Numbered from the stretch's first letter, positions 53,223 through 62,815 are shown. The stretch: DNA of 64,000 nucleotides from Bradyrhizobium canariense (GCF_900105125.1 NZ_LT629750.1:2604001-2668000); one strand, 5' to 3'. Notes: generated by a model from the letters alone, not told the origin. A program made the numbers and translations.

Positions 53223-54564
53223 GGATGACACTCTCCATTCCAGCCGCAAGTTCAAAGATGCGGCGATCCGATCCGCCTGCTGCCGCCAGCATCAGCCCGA
53301 CCGGCACTTCGCCCTCGCGATGCGCCGGCAGCGAAATCGCGCAGCCGTCGATCATGTTGATCAGCGTGCAATTGCGCAGCGCGCGCACATTCGCCACGGC
53401 GAATGCCTTGTCGTCGGCGAGATCGGCAATGCGCGGCGGCGTGTTGGCAGTGGTCGGCATCACAAGCGCATCGTAGGGAGCGATCCGCTTTTCCGTACGC
53501 GCGATCAGCGACCGACGCGCGCCGAGCAGATCGACATAATCAGCCGCGCTCAAACCCTCGCCGCGAAGAATACGCACGGACACGCGAGGATCATAATCCT
53601 CGCCCTTGCTGGTGATCAGGAAGCGATGCCAGGCATAGCTTTCCGCCGCCGCAAAGCCGCCCTTGGCGTTCATCACGCCCACATCGAGAAATTCCGGCAC
53701 CTCGATCCGCTCGATCAGCGCGCCCTGACGCGACAGCGTTTCCAGCGCGCGGTCGAAGGTCTTCGCCACGGCGTCATCGAGATCATCGAGCACGACCGTG
53801 GTTGGCACCGCCAGCCGCATCCCCTTGACCGGACGCGGTTGCAACGGAGCGATCGGTTGATCGGCGAGTACCGCGTCAAGCACCGCGCAGCAGGAAGCGG
53901 TGCGCGCCAGCGGCCCGAAACTGTCGAGCGTGAACGACAGCGGCACGCCACCGTCGAGCGGGATGCGCCGCTGCGTCGGCTTGAAGCCGACGATGCCATT
54001 GAAGGCCGCCGGGATCCGGCACGAGCCGCCAGTGTCGGTGCCGAGTGCACCATGCGCCATGCCGTCGACGACAGAAACAGCCGCGCCCGATGACGATCCG
54101 CCGGGGACATGGCCGACATTGCGCTGCCAGGCGCCCTTCGGTGTCCCGTAGTGCGGATTGATGCCGATCCCGGAGAAGGCGAATTCCGTCATGTTGGTGC
54201 GGCCGATCACGACAAAACCGGCGCGGCGCAGCCGCGCTACAACCGTTGCATCGGCCTCCGCCGGCGCTGAATCCTCCAGCGCCCGCGAACCAGCACGGGT
54301 CACCTGCCCCCTGATGTCGAACAGATCCTTGATCGAGACGGGAATGCCGGCAAACCGCGACGGCGCGGCATTCGCCTTGCGCAGGCGATCCATCGCGTCC
54401 GCCGCCTCGATGGCGGCTTCCTTGTCGACATGAATGAAGGTCCGCTGACCTTCGCCGGACGCATCGGCGATTTTAGCGATGCACTCCTCGACCAGTTTGC
54501 GGGCGCTGGTGCGTCCGCTGTCGAGATCATCAGCCAGGGCGGCAAGGGTTGGCGTGTTGGGCAT
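53215..54564 (-). CDS. Amidase-signature-family amidohydrolase
   Basis: 449 residues from the ATG at 54564; the frame continues to 54651 without family content. The Ser-cisSer-Lys triad is visible: K79 (VSIKDLFD), the GGSSSG loop at 155-160, and nucleophile S181 (GTDTGGSCRIPA). It hydrolyses an amide or possibly an ester or carbamate. No signal peptide. It lies between the AtuA C-terminal-like gene and DUF2848. Confidence 0.9.
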   Translation of the reverse strand: MPNTPTLAALADDLDSGRTSARKLVEECIAKIADASGEGQRTFIHVDKEAAIEAADAMDRLRKANAAPSRFAGIPVSIKDLFDIRGQVTRAGSRALEDSAPAEADATVVARLRRAGFVVIGRTNMTEFAFSGIGINPHYGTPKGAWQRNVGHVPGGSSSGAAVSVVDGMAHGALGTDTGGSCRIPAAFNGIVGFKPTQRRIPLDGGVPLSFTLDSFGPLARTASCCAVLDAVLADQPIAPLQPRPVKGMRLAVPTTVVLDDLDDAVAKTFDRALETLSRQGALIERIEVPEFLDVGVMNAKGGFAAAESYAWHRFLITSKGEDYDPRVSVRILRGEGLSAADYVDLLGARRSLIARTEKRIAPYDALVMPTTANTPPRIADLADDKAFAVANVRALRNCTLINMIDGCAISLPAHREGEVPVGLMLAAAGGSDRRIFELAAGMESVIRV

Positions 54565-54650
54565 GGCTTTTCGTCTCGTCGCTTGCTTGTGTTTTGAGGC
54601 GTCTCTTCGCGCGAACGGATATCCGCTTCGCTCGAAGACGCCATGAAGCA

Positions 54651-54971
54651 TTATTTGTCGCCCGAAGCGGGCTCAATGTCGAGATCGAGCAGCGCAGAGC
54701 TCAGCGATTTGCCATGGGCATCCAGCGCCAGCGACCGCGTCACGCCGCCGCCGAGCGCGCCGGTCATCACGAAATTCAGTGCCGCGATATTGGGCAATTC
54801 ATAGCGAACCACCTCGCCCTCGACAACGCCGGCAAAATGGCTCTTCACCCGCTCGCTGGTGACTTGCGCCAGCAACAGCGGATAATGCTTCTCGTCATAA
54901 GCGATGACCGAGATGTTCGAAGTATTGCCCTTGTCGCCGGTGCGGGAATGGGCGATCTCGCGCAGCTTCAT
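54651..54971 (-). CDS. AtuA C-terminal-domain-like protein
   Basis: 106 residues. The N-terminus LREIAHSRTGDKGNTSNISVIAYDE matches the small C-terminal domain that is fused to AtuA in some bacteria. Here it is a separate gene that starts one base after the AtuA stop (TAACATG). It probably forms a complex with the AtuA protein. No catalytic residues can be named. Confidence 0.82.
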   Translation of the reverse strand: MKLREIAHSRTGDKGNTSNISVIAYDEKHYPLLLAQVTSERVKSHFAGVVEGEVVRYELPNIAALNFVMTGALGGGVTRSLALDAHGKSLSSALLDLDIEPASGDK

Positions 54972-54972
54972 G

Positions 54973-56316
54973 TTATGCCCCTACAAAGCGGACCTGCGGC
55001 TTCGCCCGTTCGCGCGGCAGCAGAACCGAGGCAACCGCGACGACATCGCGTGCCGATTTGAACGCGCCGCCACCGGCGGCCGGGCCATTGGTGTAGAGCG
55101 TCTCGACCTCGTTGCCGATCCGCACGGCCTCGCGCAAATTTTCGGTACGGCCCGCGACGCGAACGCGAACCTCGTAGGGCTCGTTGGCGTGCGCGGAGAC
55201 TTCCGGCCCGTGCAACGAGTCGACGCCAATCAGTTCGAACCGCAGTTCACTTGCGGCGACGCCTGACAGTTTCAGCCGCTCGCGAACAATGTCCAATGCC
55301 AGCCGTCCCCGCGCGAGCGCGCCGGGACCGGCGTAGGAGATTTGGCCCTCGCCGATATAACTATCGACATAGCCGACCGAGACTTTGAGCGTGTCGGTGC
55401 GCTTGGTGCCGCGCCCGCCACTGACACGCACGCGGTCCGGTGCGATCTCCTCGACCTTCACCTGTGAAAAGTCCGCGACCACGTCGGGCTGGAGATACCG
55501 TTTGGGATCGTGCACCTCATAGAGCAACTGCTCCTTGCAGGTCTGCGCGGTCACCGCGCCGCCTGAACCCGCAACCTTGGTGATGACGAGTGCGCCGTCC
55601 TCGCGAACTTCGCCGATGGGAAAGCCCAGCCGCGCCAGACCCTGGATATCCTTGTAGCCGGGGTCGGCAAAATAGCCGCCGGTGATTTGGCCGGCGCATT
55701 CCAGCAAATGCCCGGCGACGGTGCCCTGCCCCAGCAAATTCCAGTCATCCATCGCCCAGCCGAAGGCGTGGATCATCGGCGCCAGGAACAGCGCGGGATC
55801 GGAGGCGCGCCCGGTAATGACGACATCGGCGCCGCCGCTCAGCGCTTGCGCCATCGGCTCGGCGCCGAGATAGGCGTTGGCCGACAACAGCCGGTTGCCG
55901 AGCTGCTTGATGGTGCCGTCGAACTCCATGATCGGGAGATCGCCATCCTTGCAGGCATCGAGCACGTCGTCGCCGACGATGGCGGCGATCTTCAACGATG
56001 ACAGTCCGAGCGATTTGGCGATTTCGGCGGTCTTGCGTGCGGCCGCTTCCGGATTGGCCGCGCCCATATTGGTGACGATCTTGATGCCCTTGGCGGCACA
56101 CGCCGGCAGCACCGCGCGCATCCGTTCCTCAAGCAGCGGATCGTAGCCGCTTTCAGGATTCTTCATCCGCGCCTGCTGCGCCAGCGCAACGGTGCGTTCG
56201 CCGAGACACTCGAAGACCAGATACTGGATGTCGCCTTTTTCAGCGAGTTCGAGCGCGGGCTCGATGCGATCGCCCGAATAGCCGGCACCGGATCCGATCC
56301 TGATCGTGCGCATCAC
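54973..56316 (-). CDS. AtuA/DUF1446 family protein
   Basis: 447 residues. Conserved pieces include RIGSGAGYSGDRIEPALELAEKG, YLVFECLGERTVALAQ, TNMGAANPEAAAR and ITGRASDPALFLAPMIHAFGW. AtuA is required for acyclic terpene utilisation in Pseudomonas, where its reaction is not firmly known; in other bacteria DUF1446 proteins occur with amide and hydroxy-acid catabolism genes. Start overlaps livF by 4 bases. So import and catabolism are coupled here, but the substrate is not evident. Confidence 0.87.
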   Translation of the reverse strand: MMRTIRIGSGAGYSGDRIEPALELAEKGDIQYLVFECLGERTVALAQQARMKNPESGYDPLLEERMRAVLPACAAKGIKIVTNMGAANPEAAARKTAEIAKSLGLSSLKIAAIVGDDVLDACKDGDLPIMEFDGTIKQLGNRLLSANAYLGAEPMAQALSGGADVVITGRASDPALFLAPMIHAFGWAMDDWNLLGQGTVAGHLLECAGQITGGYFADPGYKDIQGLARLGFPIGEVREDGALVITKVAGSGGAVTAQTCKEQLLYEVHDPKRYLQPDVVADFSQVKVEEIAPDRVRVSGGRGTKRTDTLKVSVGYVDSYIGEGQISYAGPGALARGRLALDIVRERLKLSGVAASELRFELIGVDSLHGPEVSAHANEPYEVRVRVAGRTENLREAVRIGNEVETLYTNGPAAGGGAFKSARDVVAVASVLLPRERAKPQVRFVGA

Positions 56317-57032
56317 TTCAGCCCGAAATAAGCTCGCCGCAACGCCTCGTTATCGGTCATTTCGGCAACCGTGCCGGAAAAACGGATGCGGCCGCCTTCC
56401 AATACAAACACCCGCGTCGCCACTTCCAAGAATCCGATATTCTGCTCCGCGATCAAAAGCGCAAGGCCTCGCCCGCGCAAATCGCTGAGGATACGGATGA
56501 CCTCCTTGACGAACAACGGCGACAGCCCGGCCGATGGCTCATCCATCACCAAGAGCTTCGGTTCGGCCGCAAGCGCCTTGGCGATGCCAAGCATCTTGCG
56601 CTGGCCACCGGACAGGCTGGACGCAGGCGCACGGCGCTTGTCGCGCAGCACCGGGAAGATGCCGTAGAGCTCCTCAACCCGCGCGCCGGGATCGGCATGC
56701 CCCAACGCCTGCGCGCCGACGCGGATATTTTCCTCGATCGACAGATCCGGGAATACCGCGAGTTCCGACATGTAGGTCATGCCGAGCCGCATCCGGTCGC
56801 TGGAACGCATCCGCGTCACGTCGGTGTCGGCAAGGCGGATGCTGCCGTGCCGGGCCTCGATCAGGCCGACCAGCGATTTGAGAAAAGTGGTCTTGCCGGC
56901 GCCGTTGGCGCCGAGCAGCAGCACGGTCTCGCCGGGGCGCACGTCGAGATCGACGCCCCAAAGCACCTGCATGGTACCGTAACCGGCGTCGACGCCGACA
57001 GCCTTCATCAGCGGCGCAGCTTCAGACAGCAT
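56313..57032 (-). CDS. livF: LIV-type ABC ATP-binding protein LivF, second cluster
   Basis: 239 residues from the ATG at 57032, with GGAGG six bases upstream; an open frame extends to 57116 inside livG. Walker A is GANGAGKTT, the signature LSGGQRKM, Walker B LLVMDEPSAGLSP. It overlaps livG by 11 bases and atuA by 4, showing one transcript. Confidence 0.9.
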   Translation of the reverse strand: MLSEAAPLMKAVGVDAGYGTMQVLWGVDLDVRPGETVLLLGANGAGKTTFLKSLVGLIEARHGSIRLADTDVTRMRSSDRMRLGMTYMSELAVFPDLSIEENIRVGAQALGHADPGARVEELYGIFPVLRDKRRAPASSLSGGQRKMLGIAKALAAEPKLLVMDEPSAGLSPLFVKEVIRILSDLRGRGLALLIAEQNIGFLEVATRVFVLEGGRIRFSGTVAEMTDNEALRRAYFGLK

Positions 57033-57753
57033 GCTCGCCTCCGAGGAACACTTCGATGACCTGCGGCACCTGAACCGCAACCGCGAGCTTGCCTTCGAAA
57101 ATCTCCTTGCCCGCATTCATGACGATGACGCGATCGGTAATATGTTCGATAAAACCCATCAGATGCTCGACCACGATGATCGCAATTCCGGACTGCGCCA
57201 ACGCCTTGATGCGTTCGGCGATCCAGTCGAGTTCCGTCGGGTTGCAGCCGGCCGCGAGTTCATCGAGCAGCAACAATCGCGGACGCGTCGCGAGCGCACG
57301 AACCAGATCGAGCATCTTCTGCTGCACATTGTTCAGGTCGGCCGCCGGCCGGTCGGCGACGTCAGCCAGCCTGTATTCGTCGAGCAGCGCCGCCATCGTC
57401 GGCGGCGTCACCGCGGCGCGGCCATAGGCCAGCGCAACCTCGATGTTCTGACGCACGGTCAGCGACAGAAACGGCTTGGGAACCTGGAAGGTGCGGTTGA
57501 CGCCGCGATGGACCAGCTTGTGCGATGCCATCCCGCCGATCGATACTCCGTCCATGACGACCTCGCCGCCATCGGGCGCATAAAGGCCCGATATCACGTT
57601 GATCGCGGTGGTCTTGCCGGAACCGTTGGGCCCGACCAGTCCCAGGATTTCGCCGGGCACGACATGGAAGCTCAAGCCGTCGAGCGCGTAAAAACCGCCG
57701 AAGCGTTTGACGACCTTGGCAACGTTGAGAATGGGCGCGCTATCAGGGGACAT
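57022..57753 (-). CDS. livG: LIV-type ABC ATP-binding protein LivG, second cluster
   Basis: 243 residues from the ATG at 57753, preceded by a GGGGGTGG-like site; the frame continues to 57774. Walker A GPNGSGKTT, LLLLDELAAGCNP for Walker B (with L for P) and the LivG-type VVEHLMGFIEHITDRVIVMN are present. The signature LNNVQQKML differs from the usual LSGGQ. That is common in LivG proteins, where LSYGQQ-like forms occur, but this is a looser version. Confidence 0.88.
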   Translation of the reverse strand: MSPDSAPILNVAKVVKRFGGFYALDGLSFHVVPGEILGLVGPNGSGKTTAINVISGLYAPDGGEVVMDGVSIGGMASHKLVHRGVNRTFQVPKPFLSLTVRQNIEVALAYGRAAVTPPTMAALLDEYRLADVADRPAADLNNVQQKMLDLVRALATRPRLLLLDELAAGCNPTELDWIAERIKALAQSGIAIIVVEHLMGFIEHITDRVIVMNAGKEIFEGKLAVAVQVPQVIEVFLGGEHAV

Positions 57754-58663
57754 TCCACCCCCTGCGCGTTGCAAGCGAAACCAGCCCTGCGGGAAGGAAC
57801 AGCACCAGCCCCATGATCAACAGCCCGTAGATCAGCTGGAAGTATTGCGGTGTCGTAAACCCGATCAAATTGTAGATCCCGTAGAGAATGATGACGCCGA
57901 CGATCGGACCGGTGATCGTGGCAACACCACCGAACAGCGCGAACACGATCGCGAAGATGCTGAAATCGCCGCTGAACACGTTGTCGGGATAGAACACCGA
58001 AACGTACCAGGCATAGACGCCACCGGCGAGGCCTGCGACCAGCGCCGAGGCCAGCCACGCGATCACACGCATCCGCACCACATTGACACCCGCCATCGAG
58101 GCGCTGACCGCGTCTTCCCGCACCGCTTGCAGCGCAAGGCCGAACCGCGAATTTTTCAAAAACACCACCGCACCCAGCGTCAGCGCGAGCACGACGATCG
58201 CCGCCGCATAGGCCAAGGTCGGGTTGAACGTGCCGGTCAGCGAGACGCCGTACGGCCCACGCGTGATGTTCTCAAGCGCCGGATTGGCAACGAAGTGAAG
58301 CACCGCGAGCGATGCGGCCAGATTGGCGATCGCGAAATAGGCGCCGGACAGACGCAGCAGCGGCGTCAGCAACAGCCCAAGCGCGACACCGACGATTCCG
58401 GCCACGATCACCGCGAGCGGCGCCGGGGTCTGGTACTGCATGACCATGATCGCGAAACCGTAGGCGCCGGCGCCGAAGAAGCCGACATAGCCGAACGGCA
58501 GATAGCCGGTGAAGCCGTAGATAATGTTCACGCCCTGGGCGAGGATCAGGAAGATCACGAAATTGAACAGCAACAGGTGGTTTTGGTACACGCCCGGCAG
58601 CACCGCGAAGATGACGATCAGCGGCGCGACAAGGAACAGCAAATGTTTAATGGAGCTAGGCAA
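57743..58663 (-). CDS. livM: LIV-type ABC permease LivM, second cluster
   Basis: 306 residues, about nine TM helices. Family segments include IIYGFTGYLPFGYVGFFGAGAYGFAI and the cytoplasmic loop NSRFGLALQAVREDAVSASMAGVN. Unlike in the first LIV cluster it is not fused to LivG. Its start overlaps the livH stop by 8 bases. Confidence 0.9.
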   Translation of the reverse strand: MPSSIKHLLFLVAPLIVIFAVLPGVYQNHLLLFNFVIFLILAQGVNIIYGFTGYLPFGYVGFFGAGAYGFAIMVMQYQTPAPLAVIVAGIVGVALGLLLTPLLRLSGAYFAIANLAASLAVLHFVANPALENITRGPYGVSLTGTFNPTLAYAAAIVVLALTLGAVVFLKNSRFGLALQAVREDAVSASMAGVNVVRMRVIAWLASALVAGLAGGVYAWYVSVFYPDNVFSGDFSIFAIVFALFGGVATITGPIVGVIILYGIYNLIGFTTPQYFQLIYGLLIMGLVLFLPAGLVSLATRRGWNVP

Positions 58664-59582
58664 CGCGCACCCGCCTTCCGAGCAGGCCGCTTGGACGCAG
58701 CAGCAGGATGAAGATCAGCAGCACATAGGGCAACAGGTCGGCCCATGAGCTGAGATAGGTCTGCACCAGCATATAGCAGACGCCATACACCACGCCGCCG
58801 AGCGCCGTCCCTAAGGGATTGCCGAGCGATCCCAGCACGACGATAGCAAATGACGTGACGGTCGCGTCGGCGCCGAACGCCGGCGTCACCGATCCGAACA
58901 TGAAGGGCGCGAACACGCCTGCAACCGACGCAAGGCCCAGGCCGATGCCGAAGGCCGCCGCGGAGACGCGATCGACATCGATGCCGGTCGCCAGCGCCTC
59001 GTCGCGCCGCGACATCACGGCGCGGGTCAGCGTGCCCAGGCGGGTACGGTACAAATAGACGTAGACGAAGGCGATCGCGATCAGGCTGGTGATGGCCGCA
59101 ATCACCCAGGGCGCGGGAAATCCCTGGCCAAAAATCTGCACCGGTCCGCTCGCCCCCGCCTGACCGCCGAACAGCTTGACCCGGATGGTCGAGAACACGG
59201 TGCCGAGCAGCCGGCTCTGGATCGAGCGTTCGCTGGTGCCGGCGAAAATCGTCGTGATGGCCTCGATCACCTGCGACAACCCAAAGAACAGGATGATCGA
59301 CAGCATCTCCGGATTCACCGAACCCTGCAGCCGCGGCACCAGGACCCAATAGAGCAATACGCCGACCAGCACGAAAATCACGAACGCCAGCGGCACCGCA
59401 AACAGTGGATCGATGCCTGCCAGCGACACGACGCCGAACGCAACGAACGCGCCGAGCATCAGGATGTCGCCATGCGCAAGGTTGACGATGCGCATGACGC
59501 CGAACACGAGGTTGAGACCTATTCCGACCAGACTGAAATACAGACCGAACAGAACACCGGCAACGAGCGCATAGATCAGCAT
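58656..59582 (-). CDS. livH: LIV-type ABC permease LivH, second cluster
   Basis: 308 residues from the ATG at 59582. The frame is open to 59723, but this extra part is Ser/Arg-rich and overlaps the binding-protein gene. Membrane start LIYALVAGVLFGLYFSLVGIGLNLVFGVMRIVNLAHGD (in pieces) and loop RTRLGTLTRAVMSRRDEALATGID are LivH features. It lies 43 bp after the binding protein gene. Confidence 0.9.
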   Translation of the reverse strand: MLIYALVAGVLFGLYFSLVGIGLNLVFGVMRIVNLAHGDILMLGAFVAFGVVSLAGIDPLFAVPLAFVIFVLVGVLLYWVLVPRLQGSVNPEMLSIILFFGLSQVIEAITTIFAGTSERSIQSRLLGTVFSTIRVKLFGGQAGASGPVQIFGQGFPAPWVIAAITSLIAIAFVYVYLYRTRLGTLTRAVMSRRDEALATGIDVDRVSAAAFGIGLGLASVAGVFAPFMFGSVTPAFGADATVTSFAIVVLGSLGNPLGTALGGVVYGVCYMLVQTYLSSWADLLPYVLLIFILLLRPSGLLGRRVRVA

Positions 59583-59625
59583 CGGCGCGTCGCTCCCGGC
59601 GTCCGGCGCTTGGTCTGCAATCGTG

Positions 59626-60873
59626 TCATGGACGCGGATAGACCGGCTTGCCGGTTGCGGTTTCGTGCGGGTAGATCGAGACGAACTTGATGTGCTCGTG
59701 CTCGTTAAGCTCCAGCTGCCCAAGCGGCGTCAACTCGCCGATCTGGCCGCCGATCTCGTCCAGCGCATAAGTGCCGTCCAGCGTCTTGAGCTGGCCTGAC
59801 AGGCTGAAATTGGCGCGGCGCAGTTCGAGCTGATCGAGGCTGGTCGCGACCGACAGCGTCTTCTCCATGACCAGGCCGGTGGTGTAACCGGCGACCGCGT
59901 TGAAACCAAACTCGATCTTGCCGTCGGGATAGGCCTTCTCCCAGGCCGCCTTGTATTCCTTCATGGTCATGCCGAAATTCACGGGATAGTCGAGTTCCGA
60001 TGGCGGCACGTAGGTGAACACGTGCTCAAGCCCCTTGGCGCCGACGTTCTTTTCCAGCAGCTCGGTCTCCAGACCCGCGTAGATGCAGAACAGCATTTTG
60101 AACTTGGTGCCGACATCCTGCACGTTGCGCAGGAACGCGATATCGTTCGGGGCATAGCCGAAATGAATCACCGCATCCGGATTCGTGTTGGCGATGTTGT
60201 TGATGATCACGGTGTAGTTGGTGGTTTCGGTCGGAATGCCCTGATCGTAGACGATCTCGATCGGCGCGCCGGAATCCTTGACGAATTTGCGGAATGCGTT
60301 GGCCTGGGTGCCGGTGAATTCGTTGGTCGAATAGAGGATCGCGACCTTCTTGATTCCGAGGCCGGGGCCGTCGTTCGAAATGAAGTCGGCAACCGGCTTC
60401 GGCCAGACGGTCGAGACCGGATCGGCCATCAGCGCAATGTAGGGATTGTCCTTGGAGAAGAAGCTCGCGCCCGTGCCGGTCTGGTCGAACAGGAACATCT
60501 TGCGGTCGCGTGCGATCGTTGCCGCAGGCGCCGTCAGCACCGAACCGGAATCGGAGGCCAGCAGATCGACCTTATCCTGCGTGACGAGCTGGTTATACAG
60601 CGTGGACGCGGTCGCGGTGTTGCTCTGGTCGTCATAGGCGACAAGCTTGACGGGAATTTTCTTGTCGAACGCCTTCACGTAGACGCCGCCATCGGCATTC
60701 TTCTGCTCGGCCCAGAGCTTGAGACCATTGAAAACCGGCATCGAAATCGAGGCGTAGCGCCCCGATGACGCGTAAAGCGTGCCGATCTTGATTTCCGCCG
60801 GCGCATCAGCAGCCATTGCCTGCGTGGCAATGCCCAGACCTGCTGCCAATACCGCGCCCGTCACCTTCAACAT
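59626..60873 (-). CDS. LIV-type periplasmic binding protein, second cluster
   Basis: 415 residues from the ATG at 60873, preceded by GGGAGG about six bases upstream; the frame goes to 60936. Signal peptide ends QAMA-ADA. The mature protein starts EIKIGTLYASSGRYASISMPVFNG, the type I binding fold. First gene of the nine-gene run ending with DUF2848. The 200-bp gap to the divergent DUF35 gene should hold both promoters. Confidence 0.9.
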   Translation of the reverse strand: MLKVTGAVLAAGLGIATQAMAADAPAEIKIGTLYASSGRYASISMPVFNGLKLWAEQKNADGGVYVKAFDKKIPVKLVAYDDQSNTATASTLYNQLVTQDKVDLLASDSGSVLTAPAATIARDRKMFLFDQTGTGASFFSKDNPYIALMADPVSTVWPKPVADFISNDGPGLGIKKVAILYSTNEFTGTQANAFRKFVKDSGAPIEIVYDQGIPTETTNYTVIINNIANTNPDAVIHFGYAPNDIAFLRNVQDVGTKFKMLFCIYAGLETELLEKNVGAKGLEHVFTYVPPSELDYPVNFGMTMKEYKAAWEKAYPDGKIEFGFNAVAGYTTGLVMEKTLSVATSLDQLELRRANFSLSGQLKTLDGTYALDEIGGQIGELTPLGQLELNEHEHIKFVSIYPHETATGKPVYPRP

Positions 60874-61073
60874 AAAATCCTCCCGGTTTCTAATTCGGGC
60901 GGACCATAGCCCGGGGGATTGGAGGGATACAAGCACCCACGGCTAATCCATTGTGCGCGTATCGGAATACGCCCATGCGACAGGCTGGCTGGACCGTTGA
61001 CGGCAGGCAGTCCAATGTCGCATCAAGATCGGAACCAGCGGTCCGAAACGGACCCCCAGGGAGGGATTTACGA

Positions 61074-61484
61074 ATGGCCGAGCCAGCGCGCGCGCGACCG
61101 AAACCGACGCCGGAAACCCAGCATTTCTGGGACGGCACGCAAGCCGGCGAACTTCGCCTGCAGCGCTGCGACGCCTGCGCCAATGTCTATTTCCCGCCGC
61201 GCCCGTTCTGCCCCTCCTGCGCGTCGCGCAAGGTCAGCGTGTTCAAGGCCAGCGGCCAGGGCAAGCTCTATAGCTACATCATCCATCACCGCCCCGCGCC
61301 TGGCTTCACGCCGCCCTACGCCATTGCGGTCGTCGAACTCGATGAAGGTCCGCGGATGATGACCAATATCGTCGATTGTCCGCAAACGCCGGAGGCGCTC
61401 GAACTCGACATGAAGCTGGAAGTCGCATTCGAAAAGCTCGACGACAAGATCACCCTTCCCCTGTTCCGTCCGGCGAAGGGTTAA
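61074..61484 (+). CDS. DUF35 Zn-ribbon/OB-fold acyl-CoA-binding protein
   Basis: 136 residues from the ATG at 61074, with AGGGAGGG nine bases upstream; the frame is open to 60951. A rubredoxin-like zinc ribbon is formed by RCDACANVYFPPRPFCPSCAS (two CxxC). An OB-fold follows (GKLYSYIIHHRPAPGF...PYAIAVVELDEG). Such proteins pair with thiolases, and the thiolase gene starts 3 bp later. They help the thiolase to bind acyl-CoA. Confidence 0.9.
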   Translation: MAEPARARPKPTPETQHFWDGTQAGELRLQRCDACANVYFPPRPFCPSCASRKVSVFKASGQGKLYSYIIHHRPAPGFTPPYAIAVVELDEGPRMMTNIVDCPQTPEALELDMKLEVAFEKLDDKITLPLFRPAKG

Positions 61485-61487
61485 ATC

Positions 61488-62627
61488 ATGCGCAGAAATC
61501 AGGTTGCCGTCGTCGGAGCTGCCGAGACCACCGAACTCGGCGTTATCCCCAACGTATCGCAAATCCAGCTGCATGCGGATGCGGCGCTGAATGCCATCGC
61601 CGATGCCGGATTGAAATTATCCGACATCGATGGCTTCGCTACTGCGGTCGAAACGCCGCAGCAGATCGCGCATTATCTCGGCATCACCCCGACCTGGGTC
61701 GACGGCACGTCGGTCGGCGGCTGTTCGTTCATGCTGCACGTCCGCCACGCCGCCGCGGCGATCGAGGCCGGGCTGTGCAAGACGGTGCTGATCACCCATG
61801 CCGAAAGCGGCAAATCCAATATCGGCCGCACGCCGCGTATGATCGGTCCCGACAGCCTCAACGGGCAGTTCGAGCTGCCTTATGGCGTAACCACGCCAGC
61901 CAGCATGTTTCCGATTCCGGTGCTGCGCTACATGAAGACCCACGGCATCACCCACGAACAGATCGCGATGGTCGCGGTGGTGCAGCGTGAATGGGCGGCG
62001 AAGAATCCGCGCGCCACCATGAAAGCGCCGATCACGGTCGAGGACGTGCTGAACTCGCGGATGATCGCCTATCCCTTCCGCATCCTGCAATGCTGCCTCG
62101 TCACCGACGGCGGCGGCGCGCTGATCCTGACATCGGCCGACCGCGCCAAGGATTTTCCGAAGAAGCCGGTCTATATCCTCGGTACCGGCGAGAGCGTGGA
62201 AACGCCGATGGTCAGCCAGATGCAGACTTTCGATTCCTCGCGCGCCTTCAGGGTTGCCGGCCCCCTCGCCTTCAAGGAAGCCGGCATCGCGCACAAGGAC
62301 GTCGATCATCTGATGATCTATGATGCGTTCGCGCATCTGCCGCTCTACGGGCTCGGCGATCTCGGCTTCATGCCGCATGAAGAGACCGGCAAGTTCATCG
62401 CCGACGGCCATACGCGTCCGGGCGGCAAGCTGCCGCTCAACACCAATGGTGGCGGCTTGAGCTATATGCATTCCGGAATGTACGGCATGTACGCGCTGCA
62501 GGAGAGCGTGCGCCAGATGCGCGGCATCGCGCCGGCGCAGGTGCCGGGCGCGAAAATCTCGGTCTGTCACGGTGTCGGTGGCATGTTCGCGGCGAGCGGC
62601 ACGATCATCTTTACGAACGAGCGGTGA
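61488..62627 (+). CDS. Thiolase-family protein (SCPx-like)
   Basis: 379 residues of the thiolase fold. The likely nucleophile Cys is in the TSVGGCSFMLHVRHAAAAIEAG segment near residue 80. C-terminal elements are the YDAFAHLPLYGLGDLGF region, the TNGGGLSYMHSGMYGMYALQE region and the CHGVGGMFAASGT end with the second catalytic Cys-His. It fits the lipid-transfer-type thiolases that need a DUF35 partner, which lies just upstream. It probably cleaves a beta-ketoacyl-CoA. Confidence 0.88.
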   Translation: MRRNQVAVVGAAETTELGVIPNVSQIQLHADAALNAIADAGLKLSDIDGFATAVETPQQIAHYLGITPTWVDGTSVGGCSFMLHVRHAAAAIEAGLCKTVLITHAESGKSNIGRTPRMIGPDSLNGQFELPYGVTTPASMFPIPVLRYMKTHGITHEQIAMVAVVQREWAAKNPRATMKAPITVEDVLNSRMIAYPFRILQCCLVTDGGGALILTSADRAKDFPKKPVYILGTGESVETPMVSQMQTFDSSRAFRVAGPLAFKEAGIAHKDVDHLMIYDAFAHLPLYGLGDLGFMPHEETGKFIADGHTRPGGKLPLNTNGGGLSYMHSGMYGMYALQESVRQMRGIAPAQVPGAKISVCHGVGGMFAASGTIIFTNER

Positions 62628-62657
62628 CAGACGGAGCCGAACCGCTACGAACTGTCT

Positions 62658-62766
62658 TCACCTCTCCCATCGGGAGAGGTCGGCGCATCGCGCCGGGTGA
62701 GGGGTTACGGTCCATCGATAGACCGTAACCCCTCGCCCCACCCCTCTCCCACAGGGAGAGGGAGCG
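62658..62766. repeat. Palindromic repeat family C, copy 2
   Basis: Starts TCACCTCTCCCATCGGGAGAGG and ends CCTCTCCCACAGGGAGAGGG. The middle contains the palindrome GGTTACGGTCCATCGATAGACCGTAACC. It is the inverse orientation of the copy at 52388-52499. It lies in the 188-bp gap between the thiolase and SDR genes and would form a strong hairpin in their transcript. Confidence 0.8.
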
Positions 62767-62815
62767 CACTTCCGCTGCGGCAATGTCGAATATAACAGGA
62801 ACAAAGGAGACAATC

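Noticed and set aside
59583..59723. N-terminal extension of the second livH frame
   Set aside because: Ser/Arg-rich and overlapping the binding-protein gene; the membrane protein starts at 59582.
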